Assembly (NCBI GenBank): GCA_039720395.1
Contig: CM077828.1
Coordinates: 29,074,069-29,138,068 of the forward strand
DNA from: Liquidambar formosana
Lineage: Eukaryota > Streptophyta > Magnoliopsida > Saxifragales > Altingiaceae
DNA length: 64,000 nucleotides
Reading direction: 5' to 3'
The position numbers and the translations under genes are program-made. Under the pieces are notes generated by a model. That model saw only the letters and a list, made by a program, of their open reading frames with translations. It was not told the origin of the DNA and did no database searches. This document shows, one piece after another, positions 48,524 to 61,000 of the stretch (within the stretch, counting starts at the first letter, position 1; every line of letters starts with the position of its first letter).

Positions 48524-49984
48524 GGGTAAAATGCAAAAAACCCCCTTCTATTGTTACCCATGTTGCAGGACACCCCCCTCTAAAAAAAAACTCATCAAAA
48601 AACCCCCTATATTGTACTGGGTTGAAGAATACCCCCCTCCATCCACATTTCGTCAGTTAGATTAACAGCAAAAGATCACGTGCTACGCATGTGATCAATT
48701 AAATCACTTTTATGACTATAATACCCTTCGGCACATAAAACGGTGCCGTTTGGTACTTATGCAATTCGTCCCTGTCAAGGGTCGCCAGAGACCCTCGCCT
48801 GTCAAGCGGCACAGTAAGCACTTACCAAACCCCTCTTCACTTTTCCTCTCTCCCTCCATCACCACTGATCACTGACCAAGATGAAGACGGCGATGGCGAG
48901 AATAGATGAGTTCTGTGAACACCAATTCACCGGCTGCGAGAATGGAGAGGGTGGGATTTTTTTAGATCTGAAAGGATGGGCTTTGCAGTGCCGTCGGCAG
49001 TGAGCTTCATGCTTGGCAGGGAGAGGAGCTGGCAGTGAGACTTGTGCTGCGATAGGGAGGGTCACACAGTTCGTGGAGGGAAGAAGGAACCACCAGTCCG
49101 TCATCTTCACTAGTGATCCAATGCCAGAAATCGGCACAGTGCCACACAACTATCCCTCCCCTTCTTTTCTCTTTACATGTATATACCAAGAACACGGCCC
49201 ACCTGAGGGTTTCGAATGGCCAAATTCAACTCAATCCAATTAGGGTTTCAAAGGGCCAAATCCAACTCAGTCCTATCGCCGTTGATGCCTCTGCCGTTCC
49301 TCACTCTATTCTAAATTTTCTCTCCCTAAACACTTCCCCACTCTCCGCTTTTACCACAGTCGTGATCTCAACCCAAAACCACCCACAATTCCCTCGGCGA
49401 CCGACTTTTGAATATGGAGGTGTGGGTTTTAAAATTTGGTTTGAATTTGAAAATGGTGTGCCATGGTAACACTCCCAAATTAACAGCGTCGTCGTCGTCA
49501 TCGGTGCATCGTCGGTGAGAGAGAATGGTTGCAATGGAGGAGGGAGCAGCGGTGTGGGCACGTCGTGCCGGTCGTAGATCTGCTGGGTGACGAGAGATGT
49601 AGATTTTGTGTATTCCAGTGCCGCCGAGTTACGAATCGCTCAGAAACTCTGGCAGGTCGAAAATGGGGATAGCCGGTGTCGGAACTGGCAAGGGTGGTGC
49701 GTCTTCTGCAGCGAGAAAAGGTGCCGGCGGTGGTTTTGGAGGTAGGGTGTAACGTGCAGGTACAAAACGACGCCGTTTCTTATATAATTGTTAAAAACCA
49801 CTTATAAATGTTAAATATTAATATTTTATTATTTTTCCGTACAGGGGTACAATGGACTTTTAACATAGCCGTTAACGGCGTACCCCCCTAACACAATATA
49901 GGGGGTTTTTTGATGAGCTTTTTTTTAGAGGGGGGTATCCTGCAACATGAGTAACAATAGAGGGGGGTTTTTTGCATTTTACCC
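48524..49984. mobile_element. Non-autonomous MULE with near-identical ends
   Basis: Terminal inverted repeats of about 90 bp or more begin GGGTAAAATGCAAAAAACCC and are nearly identical by eye. A perfect 9-bp duplication, TTATTTTTA, flanks it (48515-48523 and 49985-49993). The interior (about 48750-49780) is richer in G+C, with no transposase, and could be captured host sequence; short frames there (for example 49113-49469) have no recognised domain. A palindrome, GATCACGTGCTACGCATGTG, sits at 48674. Confidence 0.88.
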
Positions 49985-51024
49985 TTATTTTTAAAAATGG
50001 ATATGTATATTGTAAGTTATAAGTTTTTAAAAATTATAATACTATAAAGTTAAGTTTTTTATTTTTTTTTAGATACGAGGATGAATCCCCTCAGCCTGTC
50101 CTCCATAACTTCGGAATCGATACCTAATACCGCTAACTAGAGTAGAACAAAGAAGCAAACTTCGGATGTGTGCACCAACCCTACAACACACACACCAGTA
50201 AGTCACGGACTTGAATAGCGGTAGGGATTCATATCCACACCTAGATCCAAGAATTGGTTACCTGTCAATAGAGATATGTCCTACTAATCTTTACTGTGCT
50301 TATTACGCTCGGAAGGCTGGCAGGACCTTATGGTTGGTATTCCAACCACTCAACCATCTGCACTACACCGTGGTTTACAAAGTTAAGTTAGTTACATAGG
50401 ATGCCCTTCGTAACAAAAAAAAAGAGTCCTTAATAATAATAAGGGCAAATCAGAGATTTTCAAAAAATATGTGATTAATTGATAAATAAGTTTAGTTTTA
50501 TTAACTAATTGATTTAAAAAAATTCATACTTGATTAATTATCAATAATTCAATATTTTATCAAAAAATAGATTATCCGCTAATTTCCCCATTTTAAAATA
50601 AAGGAATTAAAGTAGCAAAGAGGCATGAAAAGTTGTAGTGGAATGCATAATTTCAGACACTGCAGGAAAATAATTTGCGGGAAGAGTAAGCGCGCTTAAT
50701 TCAAAGGGGAATTTTGGGAAGAAACGGCGAGGGAAAGTCGGAAACCTGAGCCCCCCTCTCTCTCTCTCTTTGTACGGGACCTAGGGCAAGCCCTACCCTA
50801 CCCACTTCGTTCTGCTTGGAGTTTCTGTGTAGGGATTCTTCTTCCTCCTCTTCCCTTTTTCACTGGTACTTCAGTTTCAAAGGAGGAAGGCGAAAGCGTT
50901 TAAGGATCGCTGCAGATATTTATTTATTTAATTTATTGGACAAGGATTGTACTCTATTTAAAGCAGGTATTTTGCTGTTACTGACTTTTGAAATCCTACT
51001 ACCTTTTTTTTTTTTTTGATTCGA

Positions 51025-51400
51025 AATAAGGGGTTTGATCTCAAAATCACAAGCTGTATGAGCAAAAAAATTTGTCTTTTCATCGTCGCTGGTAAAACCC
51101 CTAAGAAATTAACTAGATTATTCTGTTATTTCAGTAATTTATAAACAAAAAGAGAAGTTTTTTTGTTGGACTCTGTCATGGGAATAAGGGGTTTGATCTC
51201 AAAATCACGAGTCTCATGAGCAAAAAATTTCGTCTTTTCGTTGTTGCTGGTAAAACCCCTAAGAAATTAACTAAATTATTCTGTTATTTCAGTAATTTAT
51301 AAACGAAGGAAAACTTTGTTGGATTCCAATAAGGCAATAAGGGGTTTGATCTCAAAATCACGAGCTATATGAGCAAAAAATTTTGTTATTTGGTCCATGC
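51025..51400. repeat. About 155-bp tandem repeat, 2.5 copies
   Basis: AATAAGGGGTTTGATCTC starts at 51025, 51183 and 51336 (spacings 158 and 153). Units share GGTAAAACCCCTAAGAAATT and TTCTGTTATTTCAGTAATTT; the third is truncated. The units include TTTCAG-like acceptor sequences, but no exon is evident. Confidence 0.8.
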
Positions 51401-52627
51401 ATGAAGAGATTTTGTAATTTTGGAATCCATGAAGAGATTTTATTATGATTGTCAAAACAGATGTTCTACAAGCAGATGAGAAAAAAAAATTACGGTTTTG
51501 TAAGCTTATGTGGGGGAGGCCTATCAGGTAATGGTGTTCTCTAATTCTAAGACTCCAGTGTTCTACCTGAACATTACGAAAATGATACTCTCGAAAGGAC
51601 GCTCACCCATCGATATTCCACCAACCAGAGAAGCAGAGGAGTCCTGGGATGTTCCAAGACTGCAGTCATTGGTGCCTTCCTGGGGTTCCAGACTCCTGGA
51701 ATGAGCTTCTCTATGCCACTCTACTAATATCCCCCATGACTGGCCTAGAAATCACTAGAGATTTTGCAAAGTTAGGGTGGAACTGTACTTGTAAATTCTT
51801 GATTCCTCTAGTTGGAAGTTATCAGTTTCATCTGATTTGTAAATTCCTGATTAACTTCTGTATCAGCTGAGCAATCATGTAAGTTTTCATTACCCTTTCA
51901 CCTGTGCCATTTATGTAAATGCAGAGTACTCTTCTGTTACTCTATAGTGAAACAGTCATGTTACCATGAAATCACATAGATCAACCTTTTTTTCGTGAGG
52001 TCTCTCGTCTATATTTATTTACTTATTATTGGACAATAAGGAGAGCTCAACTAAGGGGCCTTTCCAGGAGCAGAGCAGTTTCAGACTTTCAGCCGTACGA
52101 AAAGCAAAGTTAAGAGCTTCGTAGTAGATTTGAGCTCTTCTTGTCGTGGACATAGAAATCTTGGCCAACCAGGTATATTTAGCGTTTTGTGTTTGTTTTT
52201 GCAGTTTCCCTTCTCTGATTGTGCCTGCTGTGTAACACATTTGCTAGCTATGAAAACAATGTGTGTGATTGTGTGAGAGAAAGAGGGAGAGTAAAGCAAT
52301 ACACTCCTTGATTGTAAAATCCTATATGAACCAAGCCAAACTCTAAAGTCAATACTTGATTGGAATATACCAAGTGAACCAAGCCAAAATTTTACTAGGA
52401 GTCAGTGACTTATCAGTAGTCCAAACATTTGCGACAAAAAGATAAACCAGCCCATACTTTCCAGACCATAATGACCCTAAAAGAGACACCCAACACAAGA
52501 AACAGACAAGTAGATAAACACAAACACCAAATGGCCTAAAAACCATTGAACTTATAACATCATACTAAAGTCTAAAAACCCAACAAACAGCTAGCAACTT
52601 ATTTCAGAGACATAAGTAAAATTTCAA

Positions 52628-52760
52628 TGTCTTTTGACTTCAGTAATTGGCAGTTCCAGAGGCCTACCACTCACATTAACTTTGACAGGCTCTTCTTTCC
52701 TAACAGAAGCTATCTCTTCAACTTTGGGAGATTTGATACCAACAGTCCCAGATGATCACC
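52628..52760 (-). pseudogene. Possible decayed C-terminal exon, unidentified
   Basis: On the minus strand about 40 codons read through SGTVGIKSPKVEEIASVRKE and continue to a TGA at about 52628, ending ...LELPITEVKRH. The composition is protein-like, but an in-frame TGA lies directly upstream and no clean splice acceptor was found. It may be a relic or chance. I do not recognise the family. Confidence 0.25.
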
Positions 52761-53466
52761 ATCTTTTGGCTCTGCTTGTAGCTTTCAGCGTTGTGCGGGA
52801 GCCTATGCTAAGTTGGATGATTTGTTAAATGGTGAACCGTCTCACTCATCTCACTGAGTGAGACGAGAGCATTCCATTCTATTCCAATTCTCTTAATTCA
52901 AGTGAGGCCTAAGGGGTTTGAACTTCTTTTGTTTCATGTTGCATACTTTTTATCTACCATGTACTCGGTATTATGATTGGGATTATGTCTCTTATTTATT
53001 GGCCAAATGGGATAGAGATTTTAATGATGTTCATATTATGTACTGTCTTTAGTAGATTTATCAGTTCATTTTTTTCTTTAAATCTAAATATTTTAATTTG
53101 GTGGTTCTGATGACAGCCACCTTTTTTAAATAAATAAATAAAATAAAATAAAAATTTCTATAATCCATTGCGCAATAAGGGATGTAATGTGGAAGATGGG
53201 ATTAGTCTGTTGCCAGATGGCATTCTTGTTTTCTTTGTGTCCTTAATTCTTGGCGGTTAGGGAAGCAGCAGTTACTAGTGTTCTTGCAAGACGATGGAAG
53301 CACTTGTGGGAATCAATCAGTCATCCTGACTTTGATGCTACAAAAACTATAGGAAAAATATACATGCACTAATTTCTTTACTAGGCATAAAAAAATACTA
53401 ATAAAAAGTCTTTTAAAAAAAAATCATTTTTAACACTACTTTATTTTATCTGTCTATTTTTTTTTT

Positions 53467-53710
53467 GGGTAAAATACATTTTGCTCTTTTCAAGTTTGAG
53501 CCATTTTCAGCAAACCCTCTTGTAGTTCATAAATTACACTTTACCCCCTCACACATGACACATGGCAATCTATTTAGCTGATACGTCATCATCGGAAAAG
53601 GGTAAAGTAACATTTTTTGTAAAATATGTGTAGTCATTTCTTTGGTTTTGAACTATAAGGGGATTTGCTAAAATTAGCTCAAACTTGAAGAGGACAAAGT
53701 GTAATTTACC
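53467..53710. mobile_element. Small foldback MITE
   Basis: GGGTAAAATACATTTTGCTC on the left and GGACAAAGTGTAATTTACC on the right, with matching TCAAGTTTGAGC / GCTCAAACTTGA inside, form inverted ends around about 240 bp. The GGGTAAA start resembles the MULEs here. Flanks are T-rich, so a target duplication cannot be judged. Confidence 0.6.
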
Positions 53711-54139
53711 ATTTTTTTATTTTTTTATTTATACAATGAAGAATCTCCTCAGCCTGTGGTCTAGGATTTCAAAATCGATATTTAATGTTGTTAATTAGAG
53801 TAAGATATTACGAGCTTTTTCCTTTCTTTTTGCTATTTTGAAAAGTGATTGGTTACTTCAAGGGTAACTGGTCTCTAATGACTACTTCAAGGCTAATTAA
53901 TCTCTCTTAAACAAGTCACAATTTAATTAAAATTCAGTTTAAACAATACAAATATAAAAAACACTTAAATAAGAATAATAGATAATTATTTCTACAATTT
54001 AACAACTATCTACTCATACCATTTAGTTACCATTTTTACACTATATTAGATTACAATCCTATAATTCAACAACTTAAAAATAATTCTCCAAAATAATTCT
54101 CCAAATCCTAACGACTAGACATTGACTCATAGCTCACAC

Positions 54140-54262
54140 ACCATTAAATCAGAGAAAGTCTATTGACGGTAGGAGTCGAACCTGCACCTAAACTTAAGGG
54201 GAGTTGGTACCCCAGCCTTCAAGGCCTGTCCTTCCAACCATCAGCTACGACACCTGGTGGGG
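54140..54262 (-). mobile_element. Probable tRNA-derived SINE
   Basis: On the minus strand a box-A-like TAGCTGATGGTTGGAAGG is followed by box-B-like AGGTTCGACTCCTACC, about 60 bp apart, with a GGGGTACCAACTCCCC hairpin between. The spacing suits a tRNA with a long variable arm (Ser/Leu type), but no acceptor stem closes, so a SINE is favoured. Ends not established. Confidence 0.5.
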
Positions 54263-55527
54263 GGTTGTTTTTGGGTTGTTGTGCTAATAATGTGGAAGAT
54301 GAGAATAGACCGGGAACGGCCACGTAGCTCATCGCAGGATTTATGATGAGCCATTCGGCGCCGCTGGTGCTGGTCAGTGGTCAAGCATCGCTTCAAACGT
54401 ACACGCAGCACAGTTGTGCATGCCGGCAAGCGGTCTGTGTTGTCAACATCACGCAAAGGCATTACTTCCAATGGACCCGGTTCAAGTCAATTGCTTTCTA
54501 CTTCGGTCTCCGTCCGAAACGGACAATGTTACAAGTCACTTGCCACGCTCCTTAGTAGAGCCGCCAACACACAAATACCAGATTGGTAATTAAGCTCCTT
54601 TTTTTAGTCTCTAGTAATTTCCGGAGCTTGCATTAGAGCATCTTTAAATGTAAGCTGTATAGTGTTATCGCTTATTATAGAATTTAGTACAAGTTAAGAT
54701 GCTCCAATATTGTATTAAATATATGTGTTAAATATAACAATAGATCACTTTTATGTCAAAAATGACATAAGTGTGAATTATTATTATATTTGCCATGTCA
54801 GTTTTCTTTTCTTTATCAACAACCAAAAACACTAGCAACTTTTTTTCCTCTATTTTTCTTCTAAAATTTTTTCGGTAACCAAACAGCTCATAAATAAATA
54901 CAATATTTTCAAAAATAATATTGAAATCTTATATATAATAAAAAAATAAATAAAATCAGAAAACATACTATTTCTTTTTAACTCATTCATCCCACTCAAA
55001 CAACATTGCATTTGATTCACAATATATTTCATTTACTATCTTACGAGACCATAAATTTATGGAAAGAGTTGAAATTGTGGCAAAAAATAACACACTACGT
55101 TTATTTGCATCATTGGAGCACATTATGCTAAATTATAATATTTGATATTGTAACATGTGGTAAAATAATAATAGCACACCTAATTTAACTCACATAGCTG
55201 GAGATACTCTAACTCATAATCTTGGCTACTACCTCTCTTTTATTTGCATCTTCCGAAATCTTTGTTGGGTACCACAAGTTGGTTCTATCTTTAACAATTT
55301 TGACCACCAAAATCATATCATCCAACTAAAAGAGGGGCTGTGCTGGCTAGCCACTCTCAAAGAGCTAGAGATACCAATTTTATTTTATTTTTTCATTATA
55401 AAGAAAAACAAATTGTCACATCTTATCTCATAAAACAAGTCCTCATTTTTTTCCTTTTTCCTTGACCGAGATTGAACACGTAACCCTTCTCCCTTCTCCC
55501 TTCTCCCTTATCTTATCCTACAGGAGA

Positions 55528-55960
55528 GATATATAACATGAATTTATAAGGTCATTTGGCCATGAAGTTAAAACTTTGGATAGGGCAACTCAACTCATTC
55601 TAAAAGACCTCCCCACACCCACACACACATATATAACATGAATTTATAAGGTCATTTGGCCATGAAGTTAAAACTTTGGATAGGACAACTCAACTCATTC
55701 TAAACACACACACACACATATACCGTTTGGTTGTGCACGCGCGCGCACACACACACACAAATACCGTTTGGTTGTACTTATTTTAAGATCTCTTTTACTT
55801 TTGAATAAAGATACCGTTTGGTTATACTTATTTTAGGATCACATACACACACACACAAAGAATAAAGATACCAAACACAAAGAATAAAGATACCTTTTGG
55901 TTGTACTTATTTTAAGATCTCTTTTACTTTAAAGCAAAAAGTACTGTTTGGTTAGAAGAA
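55528..55960. repeat. Minisatellite and (CA)n cluster
   Basis: A 77-bp segment starting ATATATAACATGAATTTATAAG occurs twice (about 55528 and 55630). After it TACCGTTTGGTTGT and ACTTATTTTAAGATCTCTTT recur several times with (CA)n runs between. CCCTTCT repeats lie just left (55490-55510). Confidence 0.8.
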
Positions 55961-57172
55961 CTAAAAAGGATTTATAGAAAGCAAAAGCAATGAACATTTG
56001 TTTCTAAAGTCATTTTTATCTTTTGAATGAGTTTGACTTTAATTTGAAAATTTTGTGATTGAAAAAGATTGTATTTGTCTTAAACTTCCGTTTGGATAAC
56101 GATGATTTGATAGAGTTTTTCATTATATCAAAAAGGATTATCAGCGAAATCAATTTTACCAAACATAATTTTGTTTTTGTTGTTTCTACTTACAAACAAA
56201 AAGTGAAAAAAAAGTAAAAAATAACTTTTTTGATTTTTAAATTTTTTTTTTTTAAAGTGTAACCAAACGATACTAAAGAAAGAAAAAAAAAAAAAGAAAA
56301 AGAAAGAGGGTGCGAAAAACAAAGCTCCCACCCCATTTTATACCATGCAAATAAAATTATGTTCCAAAGGTTTTGACATTTTCAATGAAAATTTAAATTT
56401 AATGTACTATAAACAATCTCCGAAACTCTTGTAAAGATTAAACGATTAAAAGTTAATACTCGTCTAATCAACCTCCAAGGTGGTCCTGATTAGTGCTGAC
56501 GTGGTAAAAAGGTTACGGTCACTAACTACCACTTCACCAGTCAAACCACCGGAGAGAATCACTTTATGCTTCGTCCAGTTCACAGTGTCACTATTAAACG
56601 CGCCGTTTCTGAGCGTGGGAGTAAGTCCCCGACCAGAGTTGCAGCTTTTTTCTTTTCATACAACAGCAGAAACCAACCGAAACCGTCGACCCACCGAATT
56701 CCACAAATACCCCTACGGCTCTATCGCCGAGGCCAAAACAACCCCTGCAATTCTGCGAAGACTCTGCAGGAAGGAACTATAAATTTTCTGAAATTTTTTT
56801 ACTCTTTCTGCACACGTTGTTCGCTCACAGGTGTGATGGCGTCTTTATCACCCCCAGTCATTAATGACATTTACTACTTTGCCACTTCTTCACCGTCCCT
56901 CCTCTATCTCTATGGGCTCCTCCTATACCTCTACTATCACAGGCAGCTCTGCCTTCAAGACCACTGTTTTAGGGTTAGGGTTTCACTCTCCGCCTTTTTC
57001 TCCCCCTTTCGTTCAAATTTCGTCGGCCCTGATTCGTCAATTTTTGTACAGGTTTGCATTTTCAAACTTGTCGTTTCGCATTGTTTGTTTTTTACCTCTA
57101 CGTTTGTATTTTTTATGTTTGGGAAATAGCAAACATATATAGTAAGTTTGAATTGAAGATTCTCTCTCTAGA

Positions 57173-57204
<32 letters not shown>

Positions 57205-57338
57205 GTGTGTGTGGTTTGAGTTGTGAGATGGTATGTTTAGTAAAATGGGAAGAGTTTAAGATTTTCTGTGCTTGGAGCTTTTCATGTTTGTGATTTTTTG
57301 GAGAATGTGTCTTCCACTGTTTTCTGCTTTTCAAACAG

Positions 57339-58020
57339 GTAAGAAGGAAAGTGGGGTTTTATGTTTTTCAGTGTTATTTTCTGATGGAAGGTACTACATT
57401 GTTTTTTTTTTTTTTATTTTCTTCTTTTTTTTGGGCTTTCTGTGTTGATGAAATTTGCTGTTAATTTTTCCATGTGCTACATTGCTTTTTGGCTTTCTGG
57501 GTTGATGAAATTTGCTGTTCATTTTTTCATATGCGGTAATGGGTGAATGGATATGAGGATATGGTGGAAAAACCAGGAGAATCTATGCCTTTTTAAAAAA
57601 ATAAAAAAATTTATTTTGTAAAGTATGATGGCATATCTTATAAAGAGTGAATGAGGGAATCCATATTGTTTTGAACTTTTTGATTGATTTTGAATAATTT
57701 TGGTTCCTTAACATCTTTATATGGGACTGGATTTTTCTGGAAAATAAAAGCTAGGAAGATTCTTTACTCATCTCCATTGATTTGATGGTTTGCTGCCTGC
57801 TGGCTGTCCCTTTTGGTGATTTTGTTCGTAAACTCTTTCTAGTTGGGAATGTTGTTTTTTAATTTTTTGATTGATGATGAATTAGTTTGGTTCTTTTCCA
57901 CATTTATGGTTCTGGGTTTTCTAGAAAATAAAAGTTAGGAAGATTCTTTACTTATCACTAATTTGATGGTTTATTGGGTGTCCCTTTAGGTGATTTTTGT
58001 TATTTGTTATCCTCTTTCAG
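57339..58020 (+). other. Probable 5'UTR intron of the STICHEL-like gene
   Basis: CAAACAG|GTAAGAAG is a strong donor and CCTCTTTCAG|GTTTGG a strong acceptor 78 bp before the start codon. The intervening sequence is T-rich and non-coding. The upstream leader exon and transcription start are not defined; short frames at 56480-57290 are most likely leader or promoter sequence. Confidence 0.5.
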
Positions 58021-58098
58021 GTTTGGAATGCAGTTCATTTTGGTGGGTTCCTGAAGTTTGATTGTTTTATTCATATTTAAGTCTTTGGTTTATTGAAA

Positions 58099-61000
58099 AT
58101 GGCTGATGGGCGGCGGCATTCAGTTGATATTCCTATTTCAAAAACTTTGGTGGCTCTAAGGAGGGTGAGGTCTTTGAGGGATCCCTCGACTAACTCTATG
58201 AGCAAATTTTCTGCTCTGTTTGATAATCTAAACTGGGAAACCAATTCGTTAAATGGGATTTCATTGTGTTCTGTAAATGGTTGCCCTAAAGTTGGCTCAG
58301 ATAATGACGGTCTTTTGGGATTGAAAAATCTAGGTTATAATGGACAATTAGAGGAACATTTCAGTGATCTTGATTTTTATTACAATTCTGGCAGACCCGA
58401 ATTTACGTCTATCCCATGCAAGGATTTTGGTTGGGTCGGAAACTCTGTTCCGGGCCTTCCGGCTCCTATAGGGACCAAACAGGTTGAAGGATTGGATTAT
58501 AATGGATCAACTCAGGAAGGGGTTTATGGAAAAAACACATCAGGTGATAGATATTGTATAGATAGTATGGACAAAGAATTGGACTTGACATGCATCACGC
58601 CTTCCAGCAATCGCTTGGAGGATGTTGATTCATGTAATGGACCAATTATAGGATCATCACCAACAGGAAGAATAGATTATACTGTATCAAAGCGGAAATC
58701 CCGATACAGAAATCAAATCAAATCATCTGGGGTGGCGGGTGATGTAGTGAGTTGTGTAGGTAGTCCATGCCCATCCATTAGTGAGGCACTGTTGGAAGGG
58801 TCAAGCCATAGTACATCATTATTTGCCAATGAAGAGGTTGATCTTGTTGATCGCAATCATAGTGGATGTGGGATAAGCTGCTGCTGGTCTAGATCCCCAA
58901 GATTCAGAGAATCAAATCTTCCTTCTGATGTAGAAGAATATCCATTACTATCAGGGGAAGTAAGTGGGACAGTTTTATCTGGACAGAGAAGGAGCTGGAA
59001 ATACATAAAAAATGAAATTATTCCATATGTAGAAAGTCCTAGGAGTCTCAGCCAGAAATTTAGGCCTAAATTTTTCAATGAATTGGTTGGACAGAATGTA
59101 GTAACAAGGTCGCTTTTGAGTGCCATCTCAAAAGGAAGGGTAACCTCCTTTTATCTATTCCATGGTCCCCGTGGCACAGGCAAGACTTCTGCCTCAAGAA
59201 TTTTTGCTGCTGCATTGAATTGTCTCTCGCTTGAGGAGCATAGGCCATGTGGTCTTTGCCGAGAATGTCTTTTGTTCTTTTCAGGAAAGAGCAGGGCTGT
59301 CAAGGAAGTGGATTCTGTGAGAATCAATAGGAGGGATAGGGTTAAATCCCTTATAAAGAATGCAGTGACCCCTCCGGTTTCTTCACGGTTTAAGGTTTTC
59401 ATCATTGATGAGTGCCAGTTGTTGCGAGGGGAAACATGGGCAACTGTTTTGAATAGCTTGGATGACCTTTCTGAACATGTTGTCTTTGTAATGATCACTG
59501 CTGACCTGGATAAACTGCCACGAAGTGCAGTGTCTCGGTCCCAAAGATATCACTTTCCAAAGATAAAAGATGCCGATATTGCTTGCAGACTAGAGAAAAT
59601 TTGTGTTGAAGAAGGTCTTGACTTTGACCAAATTGCTTTAGACTTCATTGCTGCTAAATCTAATGGTTCACTTCGGGATGCAGAGATGATGCTAGATCAG
59701 TTGAGTTTGCTTGGTAAAAGAATCACAATGTCTTTGACCTATGAACTTGTGAGTATAGAGTTTGTGTTTATTAGTTATCGTTTCACTGCACCTCTTCTCA
59801 TCTGAAAATATCAATTTGCCCCCTTGTTGCATTTCTGCAGATAGGAATTGTTTCTGATGATGAGTTGCTTGATTTACTGGATTTGGCTTTGTCATCGGAC
59901 ACCTCAAATACGGTTAGAAGGGCTAGAGAGCTGATGAGAACAAGGATTGATCCCATGCAACTAATTTCACAGCTTGCAAATCTCATTATGGACATTATTG
60001 CTGGAAAATGTCCGGACAACACTTCTGAAGTTGGAAGAAAGTTTTTTGGAAGACATACTTGTATGTTCAAAATTTTTTAATTCTAGTTTGGTTATTTTAT
60101 TTCTCAGATTATGACTGTACAAACTATTAAGCTCTTAACTAGCAATCCTTTGGATGGATCCCATCATAATGTATGTCCAATTTATCTTTCTTTGAAAATC
60201 TTTATTATTATAATTCTAGCTTGGTGATTCTACAAATTGACTCTTGACCAGCTAACTCAAGAATGGGGAGTTGATTAGTTGAATCATGCCATGGAATCTT
60301 ATTAGAAAAGCTTGAATGAGTTATAAAAGTGACCTAATGGGGGTATGCATGATTGCATTATTAAGTTTTGCATATATTAGTTGGGAATGACAAACATAAT
60401 CATATGTGTCTCCACCTCTGTGCTTGGTAATATTGAATTGGTCACTGTTCCTATCTCGTATCTGCAGCATTTATCATTTCCAAATGGCACCTTATAAGGC
60501 ACACACTGCCTGGACTTGTGGATGTTGGGGATTTGAAGTATGTTATCTGAGACATTAGCTTACATTTAATGATATTTGTGCGCTTCATTGCTTCACAGAA
60601 CTTTAAAATGAGGACAAGAATGACTTCTATTATTCATAGAGAGAGGATCAGAGTTGATTACAATCATAATAATCATCACCATTTTAGTATCAAATGGATA
60701 AACATTTAAACTAGAACTCTGCTACAATTGTTTTACCTTTTTGTAGTCTGTTTACTTTTGTGTCACCCTATAGTCTCTGACTCGTAGCTACCTTCTGTGG
60801 CATAGCTGAAGCAGACTTGCAGAAACTGGGTCATGCGTTAAAAATACTTTCTGAAGCTGAGAAACAATTGCGACTGTCAAAAAATCAAACGACGTGGCTC
60901 ACTGTAGCTCTTTTGCAGTTAAGCTCTGTGGGGTCATCTGTCTTGGATCCGAATGATTCAAGGGTGGGTGTGAGAACAGCACACCAGGGAGGTGAGAATT

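Larger units (their letters stand above)
49994..56480. other. Gene-poor region upstream of the STICHEL-like gene
   Basis: No intact gene recognised. Contents: a repeated GAATCYCCTCAGCCTGT module (50070 and 53733), the tandem repeat at 51025-51400, a possible coding remnant near 52628-52760 (minus), a foldback at 53467-53710, a SINE-like piece at 54140-54262, and minisatellites at 55490-55960. Confidence 0.4.

Noticed and set aside
56480..57293. Frames of 70-187 codons before the STICHEL-like gene
   Set aside because: Overlapping frames with hydrophobic, low-information content in probable promoter and leader sequence; none connects in frame to the coding exons.
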